Source: an uncultured Anaerolineaceae bacterium
GTDB lineage: Bacteria; Chloroflexota; Anaerolineae; Anaerolineales; Anaerolineaceae
Direction: 5' to 3'
Length of the DNA: 8,122 nucleotides
NCBI GenBank assembly: GCA_938020565.1
Contig: CALIHP010000017.1
Location: forward strand, 1 to 8,122
Notes under the pieces: generated by a model
The model's input: the letters and a program-made list of their open reading frames with translations, nothing else
Told to the model about the DNA's origin: nothing
Databases searched by the model: none
Program-made: the position numbers and the translations under genes
In this document: positions 1 through 6,288 of the stretch, piece by piece
Layout: each line of letters starts with the position of its first letter
Numbering within the stretch: the first letter of the stretch is position 1

Positions 1-72
1 ACTTTCTTTTCTTCTATCCTCTTTTCCCTTGACTACGGAAATTTGAAACGCAGACAGTTTTCCCCGAAAAAC

Positions 73-100
73 TTGTCAAAACCGGAAATTGTGATATAGT
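73..100 (+). promoter_or_regulatory. Sigma70-like promoter of the cold-shock gene
   Basis: TTGTCA at 73-78 and TATAGT at 95-100 are separated by 16 bp, a good match to a housekeeping promoter. Transcription would begin near 107, giving a leader of about 145 nt before the cold-shock start codon. Long leaders are typical of cspA-family mRNAs. No better promoter was found between 170 and 254. Confidence 0.6.
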
Positions 101-133
101 ATTAACTGTTCGTAAGAAGATTGCAGGAACGAG

Positions 134-170
134 GACCGTTTTCGGAAATTTTCTTGAAGGCGGTTTTTTT
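134..170 (+). terminator. Terminator-like hairpin inside the cold-shock leader
   Basis: ACCGTTTTC (135-143) can pair with GAAGGCGGT (156-164), forming 9 bp with two G-U pairs and a 12-nt loop. A run of seven T (164-170) follows directly. The shape is that of an intrinsic terminator. It sits after the predicted transcription start and before the cold-shock gene, so it may act as an attenuator, or it may end a short transcript of about 60 nt. It could also be the terminator of a gene left of the window. The stem is not GC-rich, so its efficiency is uncertain. Confidence 0.45.
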
Positions 171-192
171 ATGGCTATCTTCTTGATTCAGC

Positions 193-243
193 GAGATGGC
201 AGCATCTCAATATTCAGTAGCCCCCGACAGGGGTTTTTAGGAG
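193..243 (+). promoter_or_regulatory. Structured 5' leader next to the cold-shock ribosome binding site
   Basis: Two small perfect hairpins precede the gene. GAGATG (193-198) pairs with CATCTC (203-208) around a GCAG loop. CCCC (222-225) pairs with GGGG (230-233) around a GACA loop and is followed by five T. The ribosome binding site AGGAG (239-243) lies right after them, 10 nt before the start codon. Structure this close to the ribosome site could tune translation with temperature, as is known for cspA mRNAs. That role is inferred here. Confidence 0.45.
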
Positions 244-253
244 ATTTTCTGAA

Positions 254-463
254 ATGAGTGAAAAAGTAAAAGGTACAGTCAAGTGGTTCAATGAATCAAA
301 AGGTTACGGTTTCCTTTCCCAGCCCGAAGGCGACGATATTTTCGTCCATTACACCGCGATTCAGGGAACCGGTTTCCGCACGTTGAAGGAAGGCAGCGAA
401 GTTGAATTCGTCGTCGAAAACGGTCCGAAGGGCCTTCAGGCCAGCAACGTCACCGTCCTCTGA
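254..463 (+). CDS. csp: Cold-shock protein, CspA family
   Basis: This is a 69-residue single cold-shock domain (OB-fold), the usual length for the family. Such proteins bind single-stranded RNA and DNA in the cytoplasm and act as RNA chaperones. Both nucleic-acid-binding motifs are visible: RNP1 as KGYGFL (residues 16-21, with Tyr in place of the common Phe) and RNP2 as IFVHY (29-33). The family opening GTVKWFN is at 7-13. The ATG at 254 is supported by AGGAG 10 nt upstream. The gene is monocistronic, with its own promoter (73-100), a long hairpin-rich leader and a strong terminator (533-566). The family assignment is secure. Whether it is truly cold-induced or constitutive cannot be read from the sequence, although the long leader favours post-transcriptional control. 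It has no evident link to the neighbouring sugar operon. Confidence 0.96.
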   Translation: MSEKVKGTVKWFNESKGYGFLSQPEGDDIFVHYTAIQGTGFRTLKEGSEVEFVVENGPKGLQASNVTVL

Positions 464-532
464 GCCGCGTCAATACCCAAAGAGGACTTGGAGCGGAAGC
501 TTCCAAATCTGTACTTAGGTAGATTAATTATG

Positions 533-566
533 AAAGCCTCGTGAAAAAAATCACGAGGCTTTTTTT
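533..566 (+). terminator. Intrinsic terminator between convergent csp and sugar operon
   Basis: AGCCTCGTGA (535-544) and TCACGAGGCT (551-560) form a perfect 10-bp stem around an A6 loop, followed by seven T (560-566) on the plus strand. This ends the cold-shock transcript. The operon on the other strand ends at 590, only 23 bp away. Read on the minus strand the same stem is followed by TTTCATAATT, a poorer T-tract, so it may also end that transcript, less efficiently. Confidence 0.92.
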
Positions 567-589
567 AATCCCGCGGCCGTTCCCGTGGG

Positions 590-1462
590 TTACATTTTTC
601 CGATCACGTACCGCGAGAACAGCAAAGCGTTTTTCGCGTCCGCGTCCATCTTCGCCTCGTCGGCGTTATCCGATAAATCGCGCCAGACCTTAATTTCGCT
701 CCCGATCGTCCCCCCCTGCTTCACGAACGGCTCCATCACCACGTCGCCGTCGAATCCAATCTTCGCCAGAGCGTCGCCGATTTCGCGCCAGGGCATCCGT
801 CCCTTGCCCGGGACCTTGCGGTTCGTCTCGCCCGTATGCAGCCGGCGCAGCCTTGCGCCCGCCGTAATGATCGCGTCATAAAACGAATCCTCTTCGATAT
901 TCATGTGGAACGTATCCAGCAGCAGCTTCACGTTCGGAAGGCCGACCTCTTCGCAGAAAGCAACCCCTTCCGCAGCCGTATTCAGCAGGTACCCCTCGAA
1001 CCGGTTCAAACATTCCAGACAATAATCAACGCCGCAGTCCGCCGCAACCTTCCCAATATCGCGAACGTTCCGGACCCCGATTTCCCAGTCGCGCTTTTTA
1101 TCGATCGGCTTCGAGTAATCGACCGGCCAATAGCTGTTCAGCCCGCCGCCGATCGACCGGATTCCCATCTTTTCCAACCGCTTCAGCAGATCGGTAAAAT
1201 ACGCTTTCGCATTTTTGACAATCGCCGGATCGGGAGACGAAAGGTTCTGGTCCGCGGTCGGGCCATACCCCGCCGTCAGGATAATACCATGGTCCTTCGC
1301 TATGTCGCGGAGCCGGTACAGCTCCTCGTCCGAGAGCCCCGGAAGCGGGGCGCAGCTGATCTCCAGAATATCGAACCCCAGGCCCGCTGCCTTCTTAATA
1401 TATTTCTCGTACGATACTTTCCATTCCTTTTCCCAAAACGCAAAATAAATACCGAATTTCAT
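590..1462 (-). CDS. D-allulose (D-psicose)/D-tagatose 3-epimerase
   Basis: The 290-residue TIM-barrel protein belongs to the ketose 3-epimerase group of the xylose-isomerase-like superfamily. These cytoplasmic, metal-dependent enzymes invert C3 of free ketohexoses (allulose with fructose, tagatose with sorbose). The four metal ligands known for the family fall at their exact numbers: Glu150, Asp183, His209 and Glu244, where the two Glu also act as acid/base. The substrate-side residues Trp112, Glu156, His186 and Arg215 are present too. The stretches DTFHMNIEE (183-191), VPGKGRMPWREIGDAL (217-232) and VVMEPFV (241-247) recall, from memory, clostridial allulose epimerases of about 293 residues. 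The ATG at 1462 has GGAGA 7 nt upstream. It is the last gene of the operon, 90 nt after a permease. The length suits the free-sugar enzyme better than AlsE, which uses the 6-phosphate. Which ketose is preferred is not visible. Confidence 0.93.
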   Translation of the reverse strand: MKFGIYFAFWEKEWKVSYEKYIKKAAGLGFDILEISCAPLPGLSDEELYRLRDIAKDHGIILTAGYGPTADQNLSSPDPAIVKNAKAYFTDLLKRLEKMGIRSIGGGLNSYWPVDYSKPIDKKRDWEIGVRNVRDIGKVAADCGVDYCLECLNRFEGYLLNTAAEGVAFCEEVGLPNVKLLLDTFHMNIEEDSFYDAIITAGARLRRLHTGETNRKVPGKGRMPWREIGDALAKIGFDGDVVMEPFVKQGGTIGSEIKVWRDLSDNADEAKMDADAKNALLFSRYVIGKM

Positions 1463-1514
1463 CTTTTATCTCCGTAAAGTCTTTTATAAATCCGAACGTC
1501 CCTGTTAAAACGCC

Positions 1515-1534
1515 CGGTTTTCAACGCGAAACCG
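1515..1534 (-). promoter_or_regulatory. Small hairpin between permease and epimerase genes
   Basis: In the 90-nt gap, CGGTTT and AAACCG form a 6-bp stem with an 8-nt loop. On the minus strand it is followed after a few bases by TTTT. It could be a weak attenuator or an mRNA-processing or stability element ahead of the epimerase. No promoter is evident in the gap, so the epimerase is most simply read as part of the operon. Confidence 0.25.
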
Positions 1535-1552
1535 CCGCGTCCGATATCTGCC

Positions 1553-2542
1553 CTAATGGTGCCGGCTTTCGCTGTAACGCCGGTAAGCGATCACGGCGAT
1601 CAGCAGCACGCCCCACAGCGCCAGCGTGATGAACTGCGTAACGCCAAGCAGGTTCAGCCCGCTCGTCAGCAGCTGCAGAATAAACAGCGCCAGCGTCAAT
1701 CCGATCACGCGGCCGAAACCTCCGTTCGGGTCCGTCCCGCCCAGCACGGAAATCAGAATCGTCAGCAGCAGCAGCGACGAGCCGGAACGCGCGTTCGCGG
1801 AATTGAACCGCGCCAGCATGATCATCCCGGCCATTCCGCAGAGGATCCCCGACAGGATATACGCCTTGACGATCGCTTTCCGCGTATCGATCGCCGAGAA
1901 CTGCGTCACCGTTTCGCTCGACCCGATCATGTACAGCGTCCGCCCGAACGGCCGCCGGATCAGGATCACCGCGACCACGGCCAGCGCCAGGATCATCGTC
2001 AGCAGCGGCAGCGGGACTCCGAAGACCTTAGCGTAGTTATACTCAACGAAAATATCGGGCATTCCGGAAATCACGAAGCCCTTCGTGATCGTCAGCGTAA
2101 CCCCTTCGTAGAGGAGCATCGTCCCCAGCGTCGCCAGCATCGGCGGCAGCCCGACGTACGCGATCAGCGCGCCGTTGATCCAGCCTAAAAATACAGACAG
2201 GAGCAGCCCGGCCGCCAGCGTAACGAGAACGATCAGGACGATCATCCCCGATCCCATCCCGTCGCTCGCCCAATTCGTCATCATCAACGCCATCGTCACG
2301 CCGACGAGATTCGCGCTGCTGATAATCGACAGGTTAATCCCATTGGTAATCATGACGACCATCGTCGCAAGCGACAACAGGCCCAGCTCCGGAATCTGCG
2401 ACGCGAACGCGTTCAGATTTCCTTTAGAAAGGAACTTACCGGACGTCGCCAGCGTCATCAGCAAAATGACCGCAAGAAGAATAAACGGGAGCGAGGCGAT
2501 ATCGGAATTTTTCCTGCTCCAGGCGCGCAATTGTTCCATCAT
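1553..2542 (-). CDS. Sugar ABC transporter permease (RbsC/CUT2 type), second subunit
   Basis: This is a 329-residue membrane protein of the BPD_transp_2 family, made of hydrophobic segments throughout (about ten helices by eye). Family motifs are visible in order: NGINLSI (67-73, the usual GGIDLSVG site), LPPMLATLGT (132-141), the cytoplasmic ATPase-contact region GRTLYMIGSSETVTQFSAI (200-218) and VLGGTDPNGGFG (266-277). It forms half of the channel for sugar import, pairing with the other permease in the operon. It starts 6 nt after the stop of that permease. The ribosome site is the modest AAAGGG overlapping that stop, which suggests translational coupling. Two ATG codons in a row (2542 and 2539) make the exact start ambiguous by one residue. 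The family is secure; the substrate is inferred from the linked epimerase. Confidence 0.93.
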   Translation of the reverse strand: MMEQLRAWSRKNSDIASLPFILLAVILLMTLATSGKFLSKGNLNAFASQIPELGLLSLATMVVMITNGINLSIISSANLVGVTMALMMTNWASDGMGSGMIVLIVLVTLAAGLLLSVFLGWINGALIAYVGLPPMLATLGTMLLYEGVTLTITKGFVISGMPDIFVEYNYAKVFGVPLPLLTMILALAVVAVILIRRPFGRTLYMIGSSETVTQFSAIDTRKAIVKAYILSGILCGMAGMIMLARFNSANARSGSSLLLLTILISVLGGTDPNGGFGRVIGLTLALFILQLLTSGLNLLGVTQFITLALWGVLLIAVIAYRRYSESRHH

Positions 2543-2548
2543 GTCAGC

Positions 2549-3538
2549 CTACCCTTTCTTTAAAGCCCGCCGCGCGTGCGCGGCCGTAACCGCCATGCTG
2601 GCGATCAGAATCGCGCCGGTGAAAACCTGGTGCCAGTAGGCTGGAACACGCATGATCGTCAGCGCGTTCGACAGGACCGCCATAATAACGACCCCCATGA
2701 CCGTCCCGAAAACCGATCCGGATCCGCCGAAGATACTCGCCCCGCCGAGGACGACCGCCGCGATCGTATAAAATTCGTTCCCGATCAGCGTATTCGGAGC
2801 GACCGTCTGCGTCACCATCGTATGAACCAGACCCGCCAGCCCGGAACAGAAGCCCAGGAACCCGTACGCGAAGACCTGATACTTCAGGATATCGATCCCG
2901 GCGCGCCGCGCCGCTTCCATATTCCCGCCCATCGCGTAAAGCCGCCGTCCATGGACCGTCTTCTTCAAAATAAAATCGCCGAGAATCGCGACTGCGAACC
3001 AGATCACGGTCAGAACCGACAGTCCATACAGGACGCCGTTGCGGTTCTCCGCCGAGATAACCAGCTTCAATGGGAACTCGTTGAACCATTTCGGGAAATT
3101 CGAAAGCCAGCGTCCGTCGGTAATAAATTGCAGGATGCCGAACAGGATATTCTGAACCGCGATCGTAATAATCAACGGCGGCGCGTTCAGCTTCTGGATC
3201 ATATACGCGTTCAGGCTCGCCAGGATGACGCCGGTCAGCGGCGGAATGATCACGACGAAAATCCAGGGCGTCTCCGGGGCCCGGATCATGACCGTCCCCG
3301 CAATATACTGCCCGACGGTCGCAACCGCCGCGAACGAAACGTCCAGCCCGCCGCAAATCAGGACAAACAGGAAGCCGATCGCGAAAATCCCTGAATACGC
3401 CGAGCTCCGCAGGATCGTCAGAAAATTTTCAGCGCTCAGGAAATTCGGATTGATCGCGGTCACGACGGCGATCATCACAACCAGGAGGTATACCAGGAAC
3501 GCGTTGCTGCTGGTAAGGAATGATTTTGCTTTTGACAT
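2549..3538 (-). CDS. Sugar ABC transporter permease (RbsC/CUT2 type), first subunit
   Basis: The protein has 329 residues when started at the ATG at 3538, which has GGAGG 9 nt upstream. A longer frame back to 3577 would overlap the ATPase gene and adds only a basic stretch, so I reject it. Motifs of the BPD_transp_2 family appear in order: GGLDVSFA (63-70), APPLIITIA (119-127), the ATPase-contact loop GRRLYAMGGNMEAARRAGI (197-215) and VLGGASIFGGSGS (263-275). It is clearly diverged from the other permease, so the channel is probably a heterodimer, as in LsrC/LsrD or RhaP/RhaQ systems. The ribose and allose systems, by contrast, have one permease. It starts 16 nt after the ATPase stop codon. 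Confidence 0.93.
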   Translation of the reverse strand: MSKAKSFLTSSNAFLVYLLVVMIAVVTAINPNFLSAENFLTILRSSAYSGIFAIGFLFVLICGGLDVSFAAVATVGQYIAGTVMIRAPETPWIFVVIIPPLTGVILASLNAYMIQKLNAPPLIITIAVQNILFGILQFITDGRWLSNFPKWFNEFPLKLVISAENRNGVLYGLSVLTVIWFAVAILGDFILKKTVHGRRLYAMGGNMEAARRAGIDILKYQVFAYGFLGFCSGLAGLVHTMVTQTVAPNTLIGNEFYTIAAVVLGGASIFGGSGSVFGTVMGVVIMAVLSNALTIMRVPAYWHQVFTGAILIASMAVTAAHARRALKKG

Positions 3539-3554
3539 GAGCCCCTTCCTCCGC

Positions 3555-5045
3555 CTACGCCAGGTTGAATTTTTCAAGCAGTTCCGAAGCCGAGTTCTCG
3601 TCCGGCGTCAGCTCATGCACGATCTTACCGTTTTCCATGACCAGAACGCGATGGCAGTTCGATAAGACTTCGAGGATCTCATCAGAAATCAGGATAATTC
3701 CCATGCCCTCCTTCGCCAGACGCTTGATCAGCTCATAAATACTGTTCTTCGCGTAAACGTCGATCCCGACCGTCGGCTCGTCCAGGATCAGGAGCCGCGG
3801 CCGCGTCGCCAGCCATTTCGCCAGAACGCCTTTCTGCTGGTTCCCGCCGGATAACGTTCGCATCGGCGCATCCAGCGAAGATATCTTCATCAATAAATCC
3901 CTGACCATTTTTTCCGACTCGGACCGCCGCTTCGTCAGGTTCATCAGCCCGAATCGATCGAGGAACTGTTCGAAAACCGTAACCGTCAGATTCTCAAGAA
4001 TCGGCTGATCGAGAATAACGCCCTGAGAAAGACGATCCTCGGGGACATACGCGATATGAAGCTTCTGCGCCTGAACGTTCGTTCGGATCTCTGTCTTTTT
4101 ACCGTCGATCCAGATTTCGCCGGAGTCCGGCGGATTCATCCCGAAAATTGAAAGCGCGAGCTCCGTCCGTCCCGATCCGAGAAGGCCGGTAATTCCGAGA
4201 ATTTCGCCCTTACGGAGCTGAATCGAAACGTCTTCGAAGTCGTTCGCCTTCGTCAGGTTCTTCGTCTCCAGAATCAGGGCGGCGTTCGGGTCGACCGGGT
4301 CCGGCGCCTCCGTCTTGAACGTCTTCCCGGTCATCAGGTACACAAGCTTGTCGTCGTCGAGTTCAGACGGGGGATACGCGCCGATGATCTCGCCGTCGCG
4401 GATCACGGTCACGCGTTCGGCGATTTCAAAAATCTCGTTCATCTTATGACTCACGAACATCGTCGTCACGCCGCGAGCCTGAAGCCGGCGAATCGCCGCG
4501 AACAGCGCGTTCACCTCCTTCCGCGTCAGCGACGCTGTCGGCTCGTCCAGGATCAGCAGCTTCAGCTCCCCGACCAGCGCCCGCGTAATTTCGACGAGCT
4601 GCTGTTCCGCGATGGAAAGCGACCCGACGAGCCGATCCGGATCCATTTTCAGCCCGATAATCTCCATCGCGGCTTTCGCCCGTTTTTCGACCGCGCGCCA
4701 ATCGACAATCGGCGAATTCGTTTCGCCGTAAAGCTGAAAAGCGATATTCTCCTGGATCGATAAGTTCGGAAATAAAGCGAGATCCTGATAAATAACGCGG
4801 ATCCCCTGCTGAATCGACTCCTGAACGCTCAACGACGCGAACGACTTTCCGTCGATGACAATCTCGCCGCCCGGTTCCGGCCGATTCACGCCGGACAGGA
4901 CCTTAATCAGCGTTGATTTTCCGGAACCGTTGCCGCCGACAAGACAATGAATCTCGCCTTTTTCGAGGGAGAAATCCACATTCTTCAAAGCCTGGACGCC
5001 GATATAATTTTTGCAGATATTCTTCATTGTGATGTAATTTGCCAC
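3555..5045 (-). CDS. Sugar ABC transporter ATP-binding protein, RbsA/MglA type (two ABC domains)
   Basis: The 496-residue cytoplasmic ATPase carries two ABC domains, the standard layout and length for CUT2 sugar importers. Domain 1 has Walker A GGNGSGKST (37-45), Q-loop Gln87, signature region LSIAEQQ (143-149), Walker B LLILDE (163-168) and switch His200. Domain 2 has a degenerate Walker A, GLLGSGRTE (287-295), with Arg293 in place of Lys. It also has the intact signature LSGGNQQ (398-404) and Walker B LLILDE (418-423), with Ser-Asp instead of the switch His. This asymmetry is normal for RbsA-like proteins, which keep one competent site. The start is GTG at 5045, supported by GGGAGGG just upstream; the next in-frame ATG would cut into the first strand. 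It lies 78 nt downstream of the binding-protein gene, across a hairpin likely to reduce transcription. Confidence 0.95.
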   Translation of the reverse strand: MANYITMKNICKNYIGVQALKNVDFSLEKGEIHCLVGGNGSGKSTLIKVLSGVNRPEPGGEIVIDGKSFASLSVQESIQQGIRVIYQDLALFPNLSIQENIAFQLYGETNSPIVDWRAVEKRAKAAMEIIGLKMDPDRLVGSLSIAEQQLVEITRALVGELKLLILDEPTASLTRKEVNALFAAIRRLQARGVTTMFVSHKMNEIFEIAERVTVIRDGEIIGAYPPSELDDDKLVYLMTGKTFKTEAPDPVDPNAALILETKNLTKANDFEDVSIQLRKGEILGITGLLGSGRTELALSIFGMNPPDSGEIWIDGKKTEIRTNVQAQKLHIAYVPEDRLSQGVILDQPILENLTVTVFEQFLDRFGLMNLTKRRSESEKMVRDLLMKISSLDAPMRTLSGGNQQKGVLAKWLATRPRLLILDEPTVGIDVYAKNSIYELIKRLAKEGMGIILISDEILEVLSNCHRVLVMENGKIVHELTPDENSASELLEKFNLA

Positions 5046-5071
5046 GGTTTCCCTCCCCCGTACCAGAGACG

Positions 5072-5113
5072 AAAAAAAGAGACGGATCCCCTCTCGGAAG
5101 GATCCATCTCTTT
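5072..5113 (-). terminator. Intercistronic terminator/attenuator after the binding-protein gene
   Basis: Read on the minus strand, AGAGATGGATCC (5111-5100) pairs with GGATCCGTCTCT (5089-5078). This gives 12 bp with one G-U pair, extendable by two A-T pairs, around a 10-nt loop. Seven T follow at once (5078-5072). It begins 10 nt after the binding-protein stop codon. The ATPase gene has no visible promoter of its own, so the element most likely works as a partial terminator. That would keep the binding protein in excess of the ATPase and permeases, a known pattern in binding-protein-dependent operons. Confidence 0.85.
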
Positions 5114-5123
5114 CCGCATCAAG

Positions 5124-6107
5124 TCAGAACCCGAACGAATCCGCGTTCTCGGCCGTAACTTCGGAATCCGCGTGGAACGTAATAATCCCGTCCTCAATCA
5201 TCGGCTTGCCGTATTCCGGGAGCTCCGTCAGCTCTTCGAGCTTCTTGCCCTGGAGAATCTGTTCGACGATATAAGCTGAATCGAGACCGATCCGATACGG
5301 ATTGCCGATATAGTTCGCGGCCATCGATTTATCCTCGAGGTACGCCTTGGCTTCCGACGGCGTCGTGCAGCCGATCACATAGAATTTCCCGATCAGGTTT
5401 TTCTCGCGGACCGCCTGGCTCGCGCCGATCCCGCCCAGACTTCCGATCGTGATCAGGCCCTTCATGTCCGGGTACGCCGTGCTCAGTTCGAGCAGCTTAT
5501 CATGAGCCACCTGAACGTTCTCGCCGCCTTCGACGCGGGTCGTTACCTGGTACATGTCCGGATATTTCTCTTCCTGATATTTGACCATCGCGTCGGCACG
5601 GTTGTTATGACCCTCGACCGTCAGGCCGCCGACCATAATCGCGTAACCGCCCTCGGTCCCCATATTTTTAGCCAGCAGCTCGATAACGTCCTTGCCCTCC
5701 TGATCCAGAAGCAGGAATTCAATATCGAGATCCGCGTTTTTAACCGTCGGCGCTTCCTGCGTAATCATCAGGATCCCCGCTTCTTTCCCCTTCCGGAGGA
5801 GCGGTTCAAGCGTCGCAGTATCGTTCGGGACGACGACGATCGCGTCCGGCGATTTCGCGATCGCGTCCTCAAGCATGCGCGCCTGCGCCGCCGGGTCCGC
5901 GTCCGTCGCGCCCATCGTCGTAACGTTCAGCGTACCGTCCTTCTCGCCATAGTCAACGAACCCTTTTTCCATCGTCGTAAACCAGGGAATCCCGATCAGC
6001 TTCGGAACAAAAATAATCTCATACGGATCAGCGGCAAACGCGGGAACGATCGCGGCCAGCGCCATCGCCAGAACGACAAAAACCAAAACAAAACGAACTT
6101 TCTTCAT
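5124..6107 (-). CDS. Periplasmic sugar-binding protein of ABC transporter (LsrB/RhaS-like)
   Basis: The 327-residue protein has a clear signal peptide: basic MKKVR, a hydrophobic core, and a likely cleavage after AFA at residue 25. There is no lipobox cysteine, so it is probably soluble in the periplasm. The mature part is a Peripla_BP_4 two-lobe domain. IIFVPKLIGIPWFTTMEKGF (31-50) is the usual first strand and helix of the family and resembles LsrB and RhaS. The AI-2 contacts I recall for LsrB are only partly kept: Lys36 fits, but the Asp-Gln pair corresponds to Gly166-His167 here. I therefore read it as a sugar receptor rather than an AI-2 receptor. The ATG at 6107 has AAGGAG 7 nt upstream; a longer frame to 6140 lacks such a site. 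It is the first gene of the operon and is followed by a hairpin that should favour its expression. Confidence 0.92.
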   Translation of the reverse strand: MKKVRFVLVFVVLAMALAAIVPAFAADPYEIIFVPKLIGIPWFTTMEKGFVDYGEKDGTLNVTTMGATDADPAAQARMLEDAIAKSPDAIVVVPNDTATLEPLLRKGKEAGILMITQEAPTVKNADLDIEFLLLDQEGKDVIELLAKNMGTEGGYAIMVGGLTVEGHNNRADAMVKYQEEKYPDMYQVTTRVEGGENVQVAHDKLLELSTAYPDMKGLITIGSLGGIGASQAVREKNLIGKFYVIGCTTPSEAKAYLEDKSMAANYIGNPYRIGLDSAYIVEQILQGKKLEELTELPEYGKPMIEDGIITFHADSEVTAENADSFGF

Positions 6108-6205
6108 AATTTCTCCTTTTTTATTTTTTAGCCTGTCCACTTTTACAAGTTAATAAACACAAACGTATAGTATGGTTCGAAAAAGCACCTCCTGCATAAC
6201 GATGG

Positions 6206-6221
6206 ATGAAAACGTTTTCAT
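6206..6221. promoter_or_regulatory. LacI-family operator (perfect 16-bp palindrome)
   Basis: ATGAAAACGTTTTCAT is perfectly symmetric with a central CG, the classic form of a LacI/PurR-family operator. It lies about 32-47 bp downstream of the predicted start of the sugar-operon transcript and about 100 bp before the binding-protein gene, so a bound repressor could block elongation. The divergent LacI-type gene keeps the hinge leucine that inserts at a central CG step, which makes it the likely binder. Confidence 0.8.
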
Positions 6222-6246
6222 ATTATGGATAACAAAAAACCGCTCA

Positions 6247-6262
6247 CATTACGGTTGTAATG
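6247..6262. promoter_or_regulatory. Second-type operator candidate, copy 1 (overlaps -10 and start)
   Basis: CATTACGGTTGTAATG is a perfect inverted repeat with 6-bp arms and a 4-bp centre. It covers part of the -10 box and the predicted transcription start of the sugar operon, so binding would directly block RNA polymerase. It lacks the central CG of the LacI-type site and matches the palindrome at 6408-6423 at 13 of 16 positions, so it probably serves a different regulator. Confidence 0.5.
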
Positions 6263-6288
6263 ATAAGGACAGATTTTTGGATTGTCAA
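6260..6288 (-). promoter_or_regulatory. Promoter of the sugar import/epimerase operon
   Basis: On the minus strand TTGACA (6288-6283) is a perfect -35 box. After a 17-bp spacer comes TATCAT (6265-6260), which matches the -10 consensus at 5 of 6 positions. Transcription should start near 6253, leaving a leader of about 145 nt before the binding-protein gene. Operator-like palindromes overlap the start and lie in the leader, as expected for a repressed catabolic operon. Confidence 0.75.

Noticed and set aside
570..589. GC-rich inverted repeat just after the epimerase stop as a terminator
   Set aside because: On the minus strand the stem has an A-C mismatch and is followed by A residues, not T. 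The hairpin at 533-566 is the better terminator.
836..1477. 213-codon plus-strand frame opposite the epimerase
   Set aside because: It is antisense to a gene with all catalytic residues in place, and its composition is that of a shadow frame.
2544..3356. 270-codon minus-strand frame inside the first permease
   Set aside because: It is a frame-shifted reading of the permease, rich in Arg, Gly and Asp with no membrane segments. The true frame has good ribosome signals and conserved motifs.
2576..3394. Long plus-strand open frame (272 codons) opposite the first permease
   Set aside because: It is antisense to a permease with clear family motifs. Its product is an Arg/Asp/Gln-rich low-complexity string typical of the shadow of a GC-rich gene.
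3539..3577. N-terminal extension of the first permease to 3577
   Set aside because: It would overlap the ATPase gene and adds only a basic non-family stretch. The ATG at 3538 has a strong GGAGG site.
5858..5872. GCGATCGC-type palindrome as a HIP1-like repeat
   Set aside because: It is apparently a single occurrence inside coding sequence, explained by frequent GCG and ATC codons. No repeated family was noticed in the window.
5502..6131. 209-codon plus-strand frame opposite the binding protein
   Set aside because: It is a shadow of the binding-protein gene, Arg-rich with no motif and no ribosome site of note.
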